A DNA stretch of 64,000 bases from CAZKWG01 sp964615375. GTDB taxonomy: Bacteria > Myxococcota_A > UBA796 > CAZKWG01. A program made the translations under genes and the position numbers. The DNA lies in contig CAZTOW010000001.1 of assembly GCA_964615375.1 (NCBI GenBank), positions 62,001 to 126,000 on the forward strand, in the 5' to 3' direction. The notes under the pieces are model-generated. The model worked only from the letters and a program-made list of their open reading frames with translations. It searched no databases and was not told where the DNA came from. Shown one piece after another: positions 54,396-62,757 of the stretch; position 1 is the first letter of the stretch, and the number at the start of each line of letters is the position of its first letter.

Positions 54396-55100
54396 ATGCT
54401 CGCCACCCTGCTCGCCCTGCTCTGGCCCGCCGCCCTCGCGCAGGAGGCCGCCCGCCTGGATCCCCCGCTCCCCGCCGCGGCCTCCCCCTGGTCCCTGGCG
54501 ATCAAGGGCTACGCGCTCCCGCCCCAGGACCTGCGCTGGATCACGGACGAGGCCCCGGCCCGCGCCTGTGAGGTGCGCGTGGCGGTGAGCAAGCTCGGCG
54601 TGCCCGAGCCGAGCGCGATCCCCAGCCCTGGCTGTCCCGAGGGCATGAGCGCGGCGGCGGTGGAGGCGACGCGCTCCTGGCGCTTCGAGGTGGACGAGGC
54701 GGCCGAGGGGCCCACGGCGCTGGAGATCCGCTACGTGCTGAACTACAACGCCACGCTGGGCACGACGACGCTCCACGCGGAGGTGGACCCCGGGGCAGAG
54801 CACGCCGACGAGCGGGGCGCCCCCGGGCTCATGCTGGTCCACCGAGCCGGGCCGCGCGAGCCGGTGGTGGGGAAGCTCCCGAAGAAGGCGAAGAAGGCCG
54901 GGGTCGGCCCCGGCGCCTGCGTGGTGCTGGCCCGGGTGGACGCGGGCGGCGCGCTGCTGGGCTCGACGCCCGTGGACTGCCCGGAGGCGCTCCAGGCGGA
55001 CGCCGCGCGGCTCCTGGGGAAGGCGCGCCTGGACCCGAAGACGGTGGACGGGATGCCGTATGCGGACGAGGTGAGGCTGACGGTGCGCTACGAGCGCTGA
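54396..55100 (+). CDS. Secreted protein with two TonB-C-like domains
   Basis: 234 residues from ATG 54396 (GTG 54393 also possible). Signal peptide LATLLALLWPAALAQEA. Residues 55-130 resemble a TonB C-terminal domain (CEVRVAVSKLGVPEPSAI, then SAAAVEATRSWRFEV), and residues 170-234 look like a second, shorter copy (CVVLARVDAGGALLGSTPVD and VRLTVRYER). No membrane anchor remains after signal cleavage. Similar orphan TonB-C proteins are common in myxobacteria. The 3' end overlaps the convergent gene by 13 bases. Confidence 0.78.
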   Translation: MLATLLALLWPAALAQEAARLDPPLPAAASPWSLAIKGYALPPQDLRWITDEAPARACEVRVAVSKLGVPEPSAIPSPGCPEGMSAAAVEATRSWRFEVDEAAEGPTALEIRYVLNYNATLGTTTLHAEVDPGAEHADERGAPGLMLVHRAGPREPVVGKLPKKAKKAGVGPGACVVLARVDAGGALLGSTPVDCPEALQADAARLLGKARLDPKTVDGMPYADEVRLTVRYER

Positions 55101-56617
55101 ACCTGCGCCAGCGCCCAGGTGAGGGCCTGGAGGGCGCGCTCGGGGTGATCCCTCAGGCGGCCGGGGAGCAGGCCCGGGTCCAGGGTCGGGAGCCCCGCGC
55201 CGCGGGCGGCGGCGAGCATGCGGCGCGCGTGCTCGTGCATGGGCCCGTGGACGTGGTCCTGCTCGGCCTGGAGGCGGGCGTAGGGAGCGCCGAGGGCCGG
55301 GAGCAGGCGGGCGGGCTCCAGGCCCTCCCAGAGCGCCTCAGCCCAGGGATCGCGGCGGGAGAGCTCGTTCCCCTCGGGCGGGACCAGGGACCAGCGATCG
55401 GCGGGGCCCTCCGCGTCGATGAGCGCGTCCGGGCGCGCGCCCGCGGCGGTGGCCCGCAGGACGGGGATCACGCCGCTGGACCAGGTGAGCGCGAGCACGG
55501 GCAGACCCTCGGACCTGGCCCGCGCGAGCGCCGCCCGCCAGTCCTCGGTGTGGGCCGGGTTCCCGGGGGTGAGGGGGCCGTCCGCGGGGCTGTCCCCGGT
55601 CCCCGCGCGGTCATAAACGAATAGCCCTAGCTCGGCGCGAGCCAGATCCTCCACGTCGAGCCCGACCGGGGCGAGCCCCAGGCGCCGCCCTCCCTCCCGC
55701 CCGGCGTGCGAGCAGAGCACGATCGCCCGGGGGCTCCGGGGGCCGAGGCGCTCCAGGACGATCTCGCGGCGGCCCACGCGCACGCGCTCGCCGCCCGGAT
55801 GCGGGGCGTGGCGGGCCAGGGCCCCCGTGGCGCGCTCGAGGGCGCGGGACAGGCGGCCTCGAAGGCCGAGGGCCGCGGGGGCAGGGGCGGGGACTGGCGG
55901 GGGCGGGGCGAGCTCGAGGGAGGGGCGCACGCGCGCGTCGAGCAGCAGGCGGAGCGCGTCCAGGGCCGCGGGCAGGGGGCTCAGGCTGCCGGGGGCGCAG
56001 AGATCGTGCTCGTGGAGGGCGGCGCCGAAGGCGTGCGCGCCGTGAGCCTGGAGGGCGTCGCGGGCGATCTCCTGGAGGCGCCGCGCGGCCTCCTGGCTCA
56101 GGGGTCGGGGTGGCCCGCCGGGCGGGTAGAGCCCCCAGTCGGGAGGGCGCACCGTGGGGGCCATCACCGTCAGCCCCTCCTCCACGCGCGGGCTCAGGCC
56201 CTCGTAGGCCCAGGCGCGCTCCGGGCCGTGATCGGTGACCAGGGTGAACCCCAGCTGACGGGCCTCGGCCAGCAGCGCGCGGCGACCGGCCCGACCGGCC
56301 TGCACGAGGCCGGGGGTGGCGACGAGCCCAGGGACCCCGGCGGCGCGCACGGCGGCGGTGGCCTCAGCGAGCCCGCGTCCGTGGGCGTGGACCCCGATCT
56401 CGTGCCCTCGGCCGGCGAGGCCGGCGATCAGGCTCCTCCCCTCGGATGTCCGCGCCAGCGGGAGCCGGATGCGGAAGCTCAGCCGCGCGCCGCGCTCCTC
56501 GGCCAGGGCCGCGATGCGACGCAGCAGGGCGACGCTCTCCCCGGCGCGCGCGGGGGCGCGCTCGACGATCGCGTCATCGACGTGCAGCTCCAGCCAGATC
56601 CCGCCAGAGACGCTCAG
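55088..56617 (-). CDS. Polysaccharide deacetylase-like / alpha-beta hydrolase fusion, probable CTG start
   Basis: About 509 residues. The N-terminal ~245 residues look like a deacetylase-type TIM barrel (IWLELHVDDAIVERAP, GHEIGVHAHGRGL, HDLCAPGS). The C-terminal ~220 look like an alpha/beta hydrolase (AIVLCSHAGREGGRRLG, VYDRAGTGDSPADGPL). No ATG, GTG or TTG starts the domain: the next is a GTG about 90 residues in, beyond the catalytic-type motif. CTG at 56617 has GAGG 6 bases upstream and overlaps the preceding stop in CTGA, like the other couplings here. I choose it, tentatively. Confidence 0.68.
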   Translation of the reverse strand: MSVSGGIWLELHVDDAIVERAPARAGESVALLRRIAALAEERGARLSFRIRLPLARTSEGRSLIAGLAGRGHEIGVHAHGRGLAEATAAVRAAGVPGLVATPGLVQAGRAGRRALLAEARQLGFTLVTDHGPERAWAYEGLSPRVEEGLTVMAPTVRPPDWGLYPPGGPPRPLSQEAARRLQEIARDALQAHGAHAFGAALHEHDLCAPGSLSPLPAALDALRLLLDARVRPSLELAPPPPVPAPAPAALGLRGRLSRALERATGALARHAPHPGGERVRVGRREIVLERLGPRSPRAIVLCSHAGREGGRRLGLAPVGLDVEDLARAELGLFVYDRAGTGDSPADGPLTPGNPAHTEDWRAALARARSEGLPVLALTWSSGVIPVLRATAAGARPDALIDAEGPADRWSLVPPEGNELSRRDPWAEALWEGLEPARLLPALGAPYARLQAEQDHVHGPMHEHARRMLAAARGAGLPTLDPGLLPGRLRDHPERALQALTWALAQVQRS

Positions 56618-57372
56618 GTGCCGTCCTCGGACGGGTAGGCCAGGGTCTGGTAGATGAGGCCGAGGGCGAGCGCATACACGGGCGTCATCGCCAGGAAGCC
56701 GAGGCCGCAGGTGAGGCAGGTGACCAGCAACAGCGCGAGGCCCATCACCAGGAAGGTGACGAAGATCGTGCCCTTGTAGCCGTCGGTGATGCGCCAGCTC
56801 TCCTGCACGCTCTCCACGGCGCCCAGGTTCCGGTCCACCATCGCGTAGAGGTAGAGCGTCACGCCCCAGACGAAGATGATGCCTGGGATGATCAGCAGCA
56901 CGAAGCCGATGAGCGTCCCCAGGGCCACCAGGATGCTGGCCCCCAGCGCGGCGGGCAGGATGTCCCAGCCGGAGAACAGGGTGCCCAGCGTGACGGGCTG
57001 TCCGCGGGTGGAGGCCAGCGCCATGCGCACCTGGCCCACGTAGAGGTAGATCTGCACCACCCAGCCCACGATGGAGGAGCCGAAGACCAGGATCCCGGAG
57101 AGGATGCCGATGATGGCGGGATCGATCTCGGCGGCCCCGCTGAGCCCTCCCAGGAGGAGCGAGCCGAACTGCGTGATCAGGTTGATCCCGAAGCTGATCG
57201 CGAACGTGATCACGGCGACGCCGAGCCAGGGTCCCATGTCGCGCTGGAGCAGCTCCCAGCAGGCCTGAAGGACCTCCACCGGGCCCCAACCGCGCGGGAG
57301 TCGACGACCAGCGCTCGCCTGCTCAGCGCGCTCGAGATCCGCCCGCGGCGGAGAGTATACGTTGTCCACCAT
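56614..57372 (-). CDS. Multi-pass membrane protein (DUF975/YesL-like)
   Basis: 252 residues from ATG 57372; GTG 57369 is equally likely since GGAGG sits close to the ATG. Six predicted helices, for example PWLGVAVITFAISFGINLI, AIIGILSGILVFGSSIVGWVV, ILVALGTLIGFVLLIIPGII and FLVMGLALLLVTCLTCGLGF. The IPGIIFVWGVTLYLYAMVDRN segment is typical of the membrane glycerophosphoryl/DUF975-like family. It is divergent from the RDD operon and translationally coupled to the deacetylase fusion. Confidence 0.8.
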   Translation of the reverse strand: MVDNVYSPPRADLERAEQASAGRRLPRGWGPVEVLQACWELLQRDMGPWLGVAVITFAISFGINLITQFGSLLLGGLSGAAEIDPAIIGILSGILVFGSSIVGWVVQIYLYVGQVRMALASTRGQPVTLGTLFSGWDILPAALGASILVALGTLIGFVLLIIPGIIFVWGVTLYLYAMVDRNLGAVESVQESWRITDGYKGTIFVTFLVMGLALLLVTCLTCGLGFLAMTPVYALALGLIYQTLAYPSEDGT

Positions 57373-57427
57373 ACCTCCACAGAACGTCCGGCTTGATATA
57401 GCATGGCCGCCAGGGCGAGGAGCGCGA

Positions 57428-58108
57428 TTGCTGGACACGGTGCGCACGGTCGAGACCCCCGAGGGCGTGGCGCTCGGCATGCGCGTGGCCGGGCTGGTCC
57501 CGCGAGGGCTGGCCTTCATGCTCGATCTGCTGGTGCGCGCGACGGTGTACATCGGCATCCTGATCCCGCTGGCCTTCCTGGGGCAGACGGGGGCCGGCAT
57601 CTGGATGATCTGCGCCTTCCTGATCGAGTGGTTCTACCCGGTCTACTTCGAGGTCTGGCGCGGCGGGGCCACGCCGGGCAAGCGCTCGTTGGGCCTGCAG
57701 GTGGTCCACGCGGACGGGACGACGGTGGGGCTGCAGAGCTCCTTGCTGCGCAACCTGATGCGCTTCGCCGACTTCATGCCGATGACCTACGGCTTCGGAC
57801 TCCTGTCGATGGTGTTGGACCGCGACTTCCGGCGCCTGGGTGACCTGGCGGCGGGGACGCTGGTGGTCTACCGCGAGTCGGCGCCCGCGGCGGTGAAGCC
57901 TCCCTCGGTGGCGCCCGTCCTCCCGCCGGTGCCGCTGCGCATGGACGAGCAGAAGGCCATCCTCAGCTTCTCCGAGCGCGCCGAGCAGTGGACGAAGGAT
58001 CGGGCGCGTGAGCTGGCGACGCTGGCGGAGCCGCTCACCGGGGCGCGCGAGGCGGCGGGGGTGGACGCGCTGCATGGGGTCGCCGCCTGGCTCAGGAGCC
58101 GCCGATGA
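57428..58108 (+). CDS. RDD family membrane protein, first gene of a six-gene operon
   Basis: 226 residues from TTG 57428, with GAGGAG 5 bases before it; the frame continues upstream but without a credible start. RDD features: LVPRGLAFMLDLLVRATVYIG and GGATPGKRSLGLQVVHADG, then RNLMRFADFMPM and RRLGDLAAGTLVVY. Four helices. RDD proteins are often transporters or accessory factors near MoxR operons. The next gene starts in the ATGA overlap. Confidence 0.92.
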   Translation: MLDTVRTVETPEGVALGMRVAGLVPRGLAFMLDLLVRATVYIGILIPLAFLGQTGAGIWMICAFLIEWFYPVYFEVWRGGATPGKRSLGLQVVHADGTTVGLQSSLLRNLMRFADFMPMTYGFGLLSMVLDRDFRRLGDLAAGTLVVYRESAPAAVKPPSVAPVLPPVPLRMDEQKAILSFSERAEQWTKDRARELATLAEPLTGAREAAGVDALHGVAAWLRSRR

Positions 58109-59064
58109 GCCAGGACGCCTTCGAGCGCCAGCACGAGAAGACCTGGGCCGAGCTCGACCAGATCATGGAGGCGATGGAGCGGCCGGGCCTGCCCGGGGAG
58201 ATCTCCCGCTTCCCCGAGCTCTACCGGGCGTTGACGGCCCAGCTCGCGCTGGCGGGGCACCGGGCCTACAGCGCGCGGCTGGTGGAGCGCCTCAACGGGC
58301 TCGCGCTGCGCGGCTACCGTCTCCTCTACCCGGGCGCGCAGCGGACCGGGCTGGACGCGCGGGCCTTCGTGGGCGGCGGCTACGCGCGGATGGTGCGGGC
58401 CGAGCCCTGGCTGCTGTTGTGGTCGGTGTTCCTGTTCTTCGGGGTGGGGGCGCTCTCCGGCTGGTGGGTCTGGCGCGAGCCGGACGCGGTCTACGCCATC
58501 CTGGGCGCGGACATGGTGGAGCAGATGGAGTCCATGTACGACCCGGGCTCGGAGCACCACCTCCGGCAGCGGGACGTGGACAGCGACGTGCTGATGTTCG
58601 GGTACTACATCCGCAACAACGTCGGCATCTCCTTCCGCACCTTCGCCGGCGGCCTGCCCTTCGGGCTGGGCAGCATCTTCTTCCTGGCCTACAACGGCCT
58701 GGTCATCGGGGCGGTGGCCTCGCACCTGACGAAGATCGGCTTCGGTCATACCTTCTGGCCCTTCGTCATCGGCCATGGCGCCTTCGAGCTCACCGCCATC
58801 GTCCTCTCCGGGCAGGCGGGGCTGAAGCTGGGGCGCTCGCTGCTGCGGCCGGGGCGGCGCACGCGGATCGCGGCGCTGGCCCATGAGGCGCGGCAGTGCC
58901 TGGGGCTGGTGTACGGCTTCGCCGGGATGCTCTTCATCGCGGCCTTCCTCGAGGCTTTCTGGTCCTCCGCCACGCTGGTCCCCAGCGAGGTCAAGTACGG
59001 GGTCGGGGCGGCCCTGTGGGTGCTGGTGATCGGCTACTTCACGTTCGCCGGGAGACGGCGATGA
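58105..59064 (+). CDS. SpoIIM (stage II sporulation protein M)-family membrane protein
   Basis: 319 residues. An N-terminal helical domain (FERQHEKTWAELDQIM, FPELYRALTAQLALAGHR) is followed by a membrane part: LLLWSVFLFFGVGALSGWW, then YIRNNVGISFRTFAGGLPFGLGSIFFLAYNGLVIG, and FVIGHGAFELTAIVLSG. The NN-GI-F-FAGG...G...YNG pattern is the SpoIIM/DUF95 signature. In non-spore formers it sits in MoxR-DUF58 operons of unknown role. It overlaps both neighbours (ATGA). Confidence 0.93.
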   Translation: MSQDAFERQHEKTWAELDQIMEAMERPGLPGEISRFPELYRALTAQLALAGHRAYSARLVERLNGLALRGYRLLYPGAQRTGLDARAFVGGGYARMVRAEPWLLLWSVFLFFGVGALSGWWVWREPDAVYAILGADMVEQMESMYDPGSEHHLRQRDVDSDVLMFGYYIRNNVGISFRTFAGGLPFGLGSIFFLAYNGLVIGAVASHLTKIGFGHTFWPFVIGHGAFELTAIVLSGQAGLKLGRSLLRPGRRTRIAALAHEARQCLGLVYGFAGMLFIAAFLEAFWSSATLVPSEVKYGVGAALWVLVIGYFTFAGRRR

Positions 59065-60602
59065 ACCTGGAGAAGGTCAGCGTCGTCCTGCGCCCGCGCA
59101 ACGCCTGGGAGGCGGTGGACCTGGGCTTCTCCATGACCCGGGCGCACGCGGGCGCGGTCTGGGGCTGCTGGGCGGCATGCGTGCTGCCGGTCCACGCGCT
59201 GCTCTGGATCCTGTTCTGGCGCTGGCCGGGGCTGGTCTTCGTGCTGTTGTGGTGGTTGAAGCCGGTCTTCGATCGTGTGCCCCTGGTGGCGCTCAGCCAG
59301 CTCCTCTTCGGGGGCGCGCCGACGCCGCTCAGCGTGCTGCGCAGCATGCCGCGGGGGCTCGGGCCCCACCTGCTGCGCTCGCTGACCTGGTCGCGCTTCA
59401 GCCCGATGCGGGCCTTGCAGCTCCCCATCTGGCAGCTCGAGGGGCTCAGCTCGGGAGAGCTCCACCGGCGCCAGCGCGTGCTGACCCGCGGCGCGGACTC
59501 GGGCGCGCTCGCCCTCATGCTGGTCTGCGGGCTCCTGGAGATCTGCCTGACCATGGCGGGCACGGCGCTGGTCATGCTCTTCGCGCCGGACGACCTCAAC
59601 ATGACGGTGGAGGGGCTGGTCTCCGATCTCCTGCTGGGGGACACGCCCCTCTGGTACACGCTCAGCACGATGATCTCCTGGACCCTGGCCCACAGCCTGG
59701 CGGAGCCGCTCTTCGTGGCGGGGGGCTTCGGGCTCTACATCAACCGGCGGACCTGGCTGGAGGGCTGGGACATCGAGGTGCAGCTCCGCCGGATGGCGCG
59801 GCGGCTGGGGGCGGCGGCGGCGCTGCTGCTGGCGCTCGGGCTCCCGCTCGGCGCCCTGGCGCAGGACACCGGCGCGCCGCCCGCGGCCGAGCCCGGGACA
59901 GACATCGTCACGCTCCTCGCGGAGGCGCGCGACCGGGCGCGCGTGGAGGCGCAGGCCGAGGCGGGCGAGCCCCCGGCGGAGGACGCCGTCTCCGGGCCGC
60001 TGGCCGAGGTCATGGCGCTCCCGGAGATGCCGCATGAGCGCACCGAGAGCACCTGGGGGCTCAAGGGCTCGGAGACCCAGACCGACCTGGATCTCCCCAA
60101 CCTGAACCTCGGGCCGCTCTCCGAGATCCTGGCGGTGATCCTGAAGATCGCGATCATCGCGGTGGTGGCGGTGGGCCTGATGGTCCTCATCCGGGCCATC
60201 TCACGCGCGCGCTTCGGGGGCGCCGCGGACGCGGCCGAGGATCAGAACGCCCAGACCCGGCTCCCGGCCCTGCTGCGCGACGCGGAGCCGCTCCCCGAGG
60301 ACGTGGTGGCTCAGGCGCGGCTGCGCTGGAGGGAGGGGCGCAAGGCGGAGGCGCTCGGCCTGCTCTACCGCGGCGCGCTGCGTCACCTCGTCGTCCATCG
60401 CGGGCTGGCCATCCCCGACGGGGCCACCGAGTCCGACTGCCTGCGCATCCTGCGCGCGCAGCTCCTCCCCGACGAGCAGACCTACTTCGCCTCGCTCACC
60501 CTGCTCTGGCAGGCCGCCGCCTATGCCCACAGCTTCCCGGAGGAGGCCACGGCGACGCGACTGATGGACCAGTGGTCGCGCTGGTACCAGGAGGTCCCGT
60601 GA
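59061..60602 (+). CDS. DUF4129-domain membrane protein
   Basis: 513 residues starting at the ATGA overlap. Four or five membrane helices in the first 270 residues (GAVWGCWAACVLPVHALLWI, LALMLVCGLLEICLTMAG), a Pro/Glu-rich extracellular part, one further helix (ILAVILKIAIIAVVAVGLMVLI, about 355-378), and a C-terminal DUF4129 domain (AQARLRWREGRKAEALGLLYRGALRHLV and TLLWQAAAYAHSFPEEA). The family function is unknown; it is usual in these operons. The following gene overlaps in GTGA. Confidence 0.88.
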   Translation: MNLEKVSVVLRPRNAWEAVDLGFSMTRAHAGAVWGCWAACVLPVHALLWILFWRWPGLVFVLLWWLKPVFDRVPLVALSQLLFGGAPTPLSVLRSMPRGLGPHLLRSLTWSRFSPMRALQLPIWQLEGLSSGELHRRQRVLTRGADSGALALMLVCGLLEICLTMAGTALVMLFAPDDLNMTVEGLVSDLLLGDTPLWYTLSTMISWTLAHSLAEPLFVAGGFGLYINRRTWLEGWDIEVQLRRMARRLGAAAALLLALGLPLGALAQDTGAPPAAEPGTDIVTLLAEARDRARVEAQAEAGEPPAEDAVSGPLAEVMALPEMPHERTESTWGLKGSETQTDLDLPNLNLGPLSEILAVILKIAIIAVVAVGLMVLIRAISRARFGGAADAAEDQNAQTRLPALLRDAEPLPEDVVAQARLRWREGRKAEALGLLYRGALRHLVVHRGLAIPDGATESDCLRILRAQLLPDEQTYFASLTLLWQAAAYAHSFPEEATATRLMDQWSRWYQEVP

Positions 60603-61780
60603 AGGACAGCCGGCCGCTGTGGGCGGTGCTGCTGGTCCTGGCCGCCGGGGCCATCGGCCTGCTGATCACGCAGCTCGAGCGCAAGGACGTGCAGATCCCC
60701 GTGCCGGCCTCGGGGAAGGCCGCCGCCAACGCCTGGTACGGCGTGGAGCGCCTGCTGGGGAAGATGGGCGTGGAGGCCACCAGCGCGCCCGGCGTGCGCG
60801 AGCTCCCCCCCAGCTCGCACGTCGTCCTGCTGTTCGCCCGCGGGCAGACCAGCGGGCAGACAGAGGAGCTCCTGGCCTGGGTCGCCTCGGGCGGGCACCT
60901 GATCGCGGCGATGGATCCCCGCTTCCTGCGGGACGCCGCGGACGACGAGGAGCACGAGTTCGAGCCGGAGGACGACCCCATCGTCGCCGCGCTGGGGCTC
61001 CAGCGCTCCGAGCCCCGGCCGCCGCTCCCGGACCCGATCCTGGTGGTGCCGCCGCAGGGCGGCGAGCCGCTCGAGGTGGATGCCCCAGACGTGCAGTTGC
61101 TCCTGGGGGAAGAGACGACCTGCCTCTGGACGGACACCGCCATGACGCCGGTCGAGCAATGCGCCCTGGCCTCCTTCCATCGCGCACCCTACGGCGACGG
61201 CTGGATCACGCTCCTGCCCTCGGCGGACTTCGTGGACAACGACCGGATCGACGAGCATGACCACGCGCGGCTGATCTGGGCCCTGGTCCTGCGCGAGGGC
61301 CCTCCCGCGGGAGCCCTGATCATCTACCGGGACCAGCCGCCCAGCCTCTGGGCCCTGCTCGGGCAGCACGTCTGGCCGGTGCTGGTGGCCGGCGCGCTCC
61401 TGCTGGTCGGCTGGCTGTGGGCCACGCTCCCGCGCTTCGGCCCCATCCTCGGCGAGCCCGAGCCGGCCCGGCGCAGCCTGATCGAGCACGTCGTGGCCGC
61501 GGGCGAGCTGCTCTGGCGCCACGGCCACCAGGACCTCCTGCTCAAGAGCGCGCGGCGCCAGGTGCTCCGCAAGACGCTGGGCCTCGGCGCGGACGGCCGC
61601 GCCGGGCTGGCCGTCATCGAGGCGGTCTCCGCCGAGACCGGGGCGAGCCACGACGAGGTGCGCGAGGCCCTCTTCGGCGGGGGCGGCGGCGACCCCGACC
61701 TCTTCCTCCGCGCCGTGGCGGGCCTGATGCGCCTGCGCCGCGGCGCCCGAAAACCCCATTCTGCTCAGGGGAGCTCATGA
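60599..61780 (+). CDS. DUF4350-domain membrane protein
   Basis: 393 residues from GTG 60599 (GAGGTCCC before it). A membrane helix at each end of a soluble domain: LWAVLLVLAAGAIGLLI (about 8-24) and VWPVLVAGALLLVGWLWATL (about 260-280). The middle contains the DUF4350-like region (YGVERLLGKMGVEATSAPGV, ELLAWVASGGHLIAAMDPRFL, ARLIWALVLREGPPAGALIIY). The cytoplasmic C-terminus is helical. It is part of the MoxR operon; ATGA overlap with moxR. Confidence 0.87.
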   Translation: MKDSRPLWAVLLVLAAGAIGLLITQLERKDVQIPVPASGKAAANAWYGVERLLGKMGVEATSAPGVRELPPSSHVVLLFARGQTSGQTEELLAWVASGGHLIAAMDPRFLRDAADDEEHEFEPEDDPIVAALGLQRSEPRPPLPDPILVVPPQGGEPLEVDAPDVQLLLGEETTCLWTDTAMTPVEQCALASFHRAPYGDGWITLLPSADFVDNDRIDEHDHARLIWALVLREGPPAGALIIYRDQPPSLWALLGQHVWPVLVAGALLLVGWLWATLPRFGPILGEPEPARRSLIEHVVAAGELLWRHGHQDLLLKSARRQVLRKTLGLGADGRAGLAVIEAVSAETGASHDEVREALFGGGGGDPDLFLRAVAGLMRLRRGARKPHSAQGSS

Positions 61781-62757
61781 CATCCGAGATCGCGACGCTG
61801 CCGACCAACGCCGCCGCCGACCTGGCGCGGCGGGTCCGCGAGGAGGTCCGGAAGGCCGTCCTCGGCCAGGACGAGGCCATCGACCACGTGATCGCCGCCT
61901 TCCTGGCCGGCGGTCACGTCCTGGTGGAGGGCGTGCCGGGCCTGGGCAAGACCCTGCTGGTGCTCGCGCTGGCCCGCACCTTTGGCGGGCGCTTCGCCCG
62001 CGTGCAGTTCACGCCGGACCTCATGCCCTCTGACGTGACCGGCCACGCGATATTCGATCTGGCGGGCGGGAGCTTCCGCATCCGGCGGGGCCCGGCGTTC
62101 ACGAACCTGCTGCTGGCCGACGAGATCAACCGCGCGCCGGCCAAGACCCAGGCGGCGCTGCTGGAGGTCATGCAGGAGGGCCAGATCACCATCGAGGGCG
62201 ACGCCATCCAGCTCCCGGCGCCCTTCATGACGCTGGCCACCCAGAACCCCATCGAGCAGGAGGGGACCTATTCGCTCCCCGAGGCCCAGCTGGACCGCTT
62301 CCTGCTCAAGATCATCCTGGACTATCCGCCCGAGTCCCACGAGGTGGACATCGTGCGGGAGGTGACCGGCTCCAAGGTGGGCGACCGTCTGAACGTGGAC
62401 GCGGTGCAGACCGTGACCAGCGCCGAGGACGTGATCGCGCTCCAGCGCAAGACGGCCTCCATCCTGGTGGATGAGCGCATCGCCTCCTACGCGGTGCGCC
62501 TGGTGCGCGCCACCCGCACCGGCAGCCGGCTCCAGTTCGGCGCCGGCACCCGCGGGGCCATCGCCATGGTGCGCGCGGCGCGGGCCATCGCCGTGCTGGA
62601 GGGCCGGGACTTCGTGCTGCCCGAGGACATCCAGCGCGTCGCCCTGCCCGCCCTGCGCCACCGCATCGGCGTCAGCCCGGAGATGGAACTGGAGGGCACG
62701 CGCGCCGACGACGTGATCCGCGGTCTGCTGGCCCGCGTGGAGGCCCCGCGCCGTTGA
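61777..62757 (+). CDS. moxR: MoxR-family AAA+ ATPase
   Basis: 326 residues. AAA+ motifs: Walker A VPGLGKTLLVLAL, Walker B LLLADEINRAPAKTQAALLE, sensor 1 LATQNPIEQEGTYSLPEAQ and a second-region block LDRFLLKI. MoxR ATPases act as chaperones that activate or assemble VWA-containing partners. Here the natural partner is the DUF58 protein that follows in the TTGA overlap. Confidence 0.96.
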   Translation: MTSEIATLPTNAAADLARRVREEVRKAVLGQDEAIDHVIAAFLAGGHVLVEGVPGLGKTLLVLALARTFGGRFARVQFTPDLMPSDVTGHAIFDLAGGSFRIRRGPAFTNLLLADEINRAPAKTQAALLEVMQEGQITIEGDAIQLPAPFMTLATQNPIEQEGTYSLPEAQLDRFLLKIILDYPPESHEVDIVREVTGSKVGDRLNVDAVQTVTSAEDVIALQRKTASILVDERIASYAVRLVRATRTGSRLQFGAGTRGAIAMVRAARAIAVLEGRDFVLPEDIQRVALPALRHRIGVSPEMELEGTRADDVIRGLLARVEAPRR

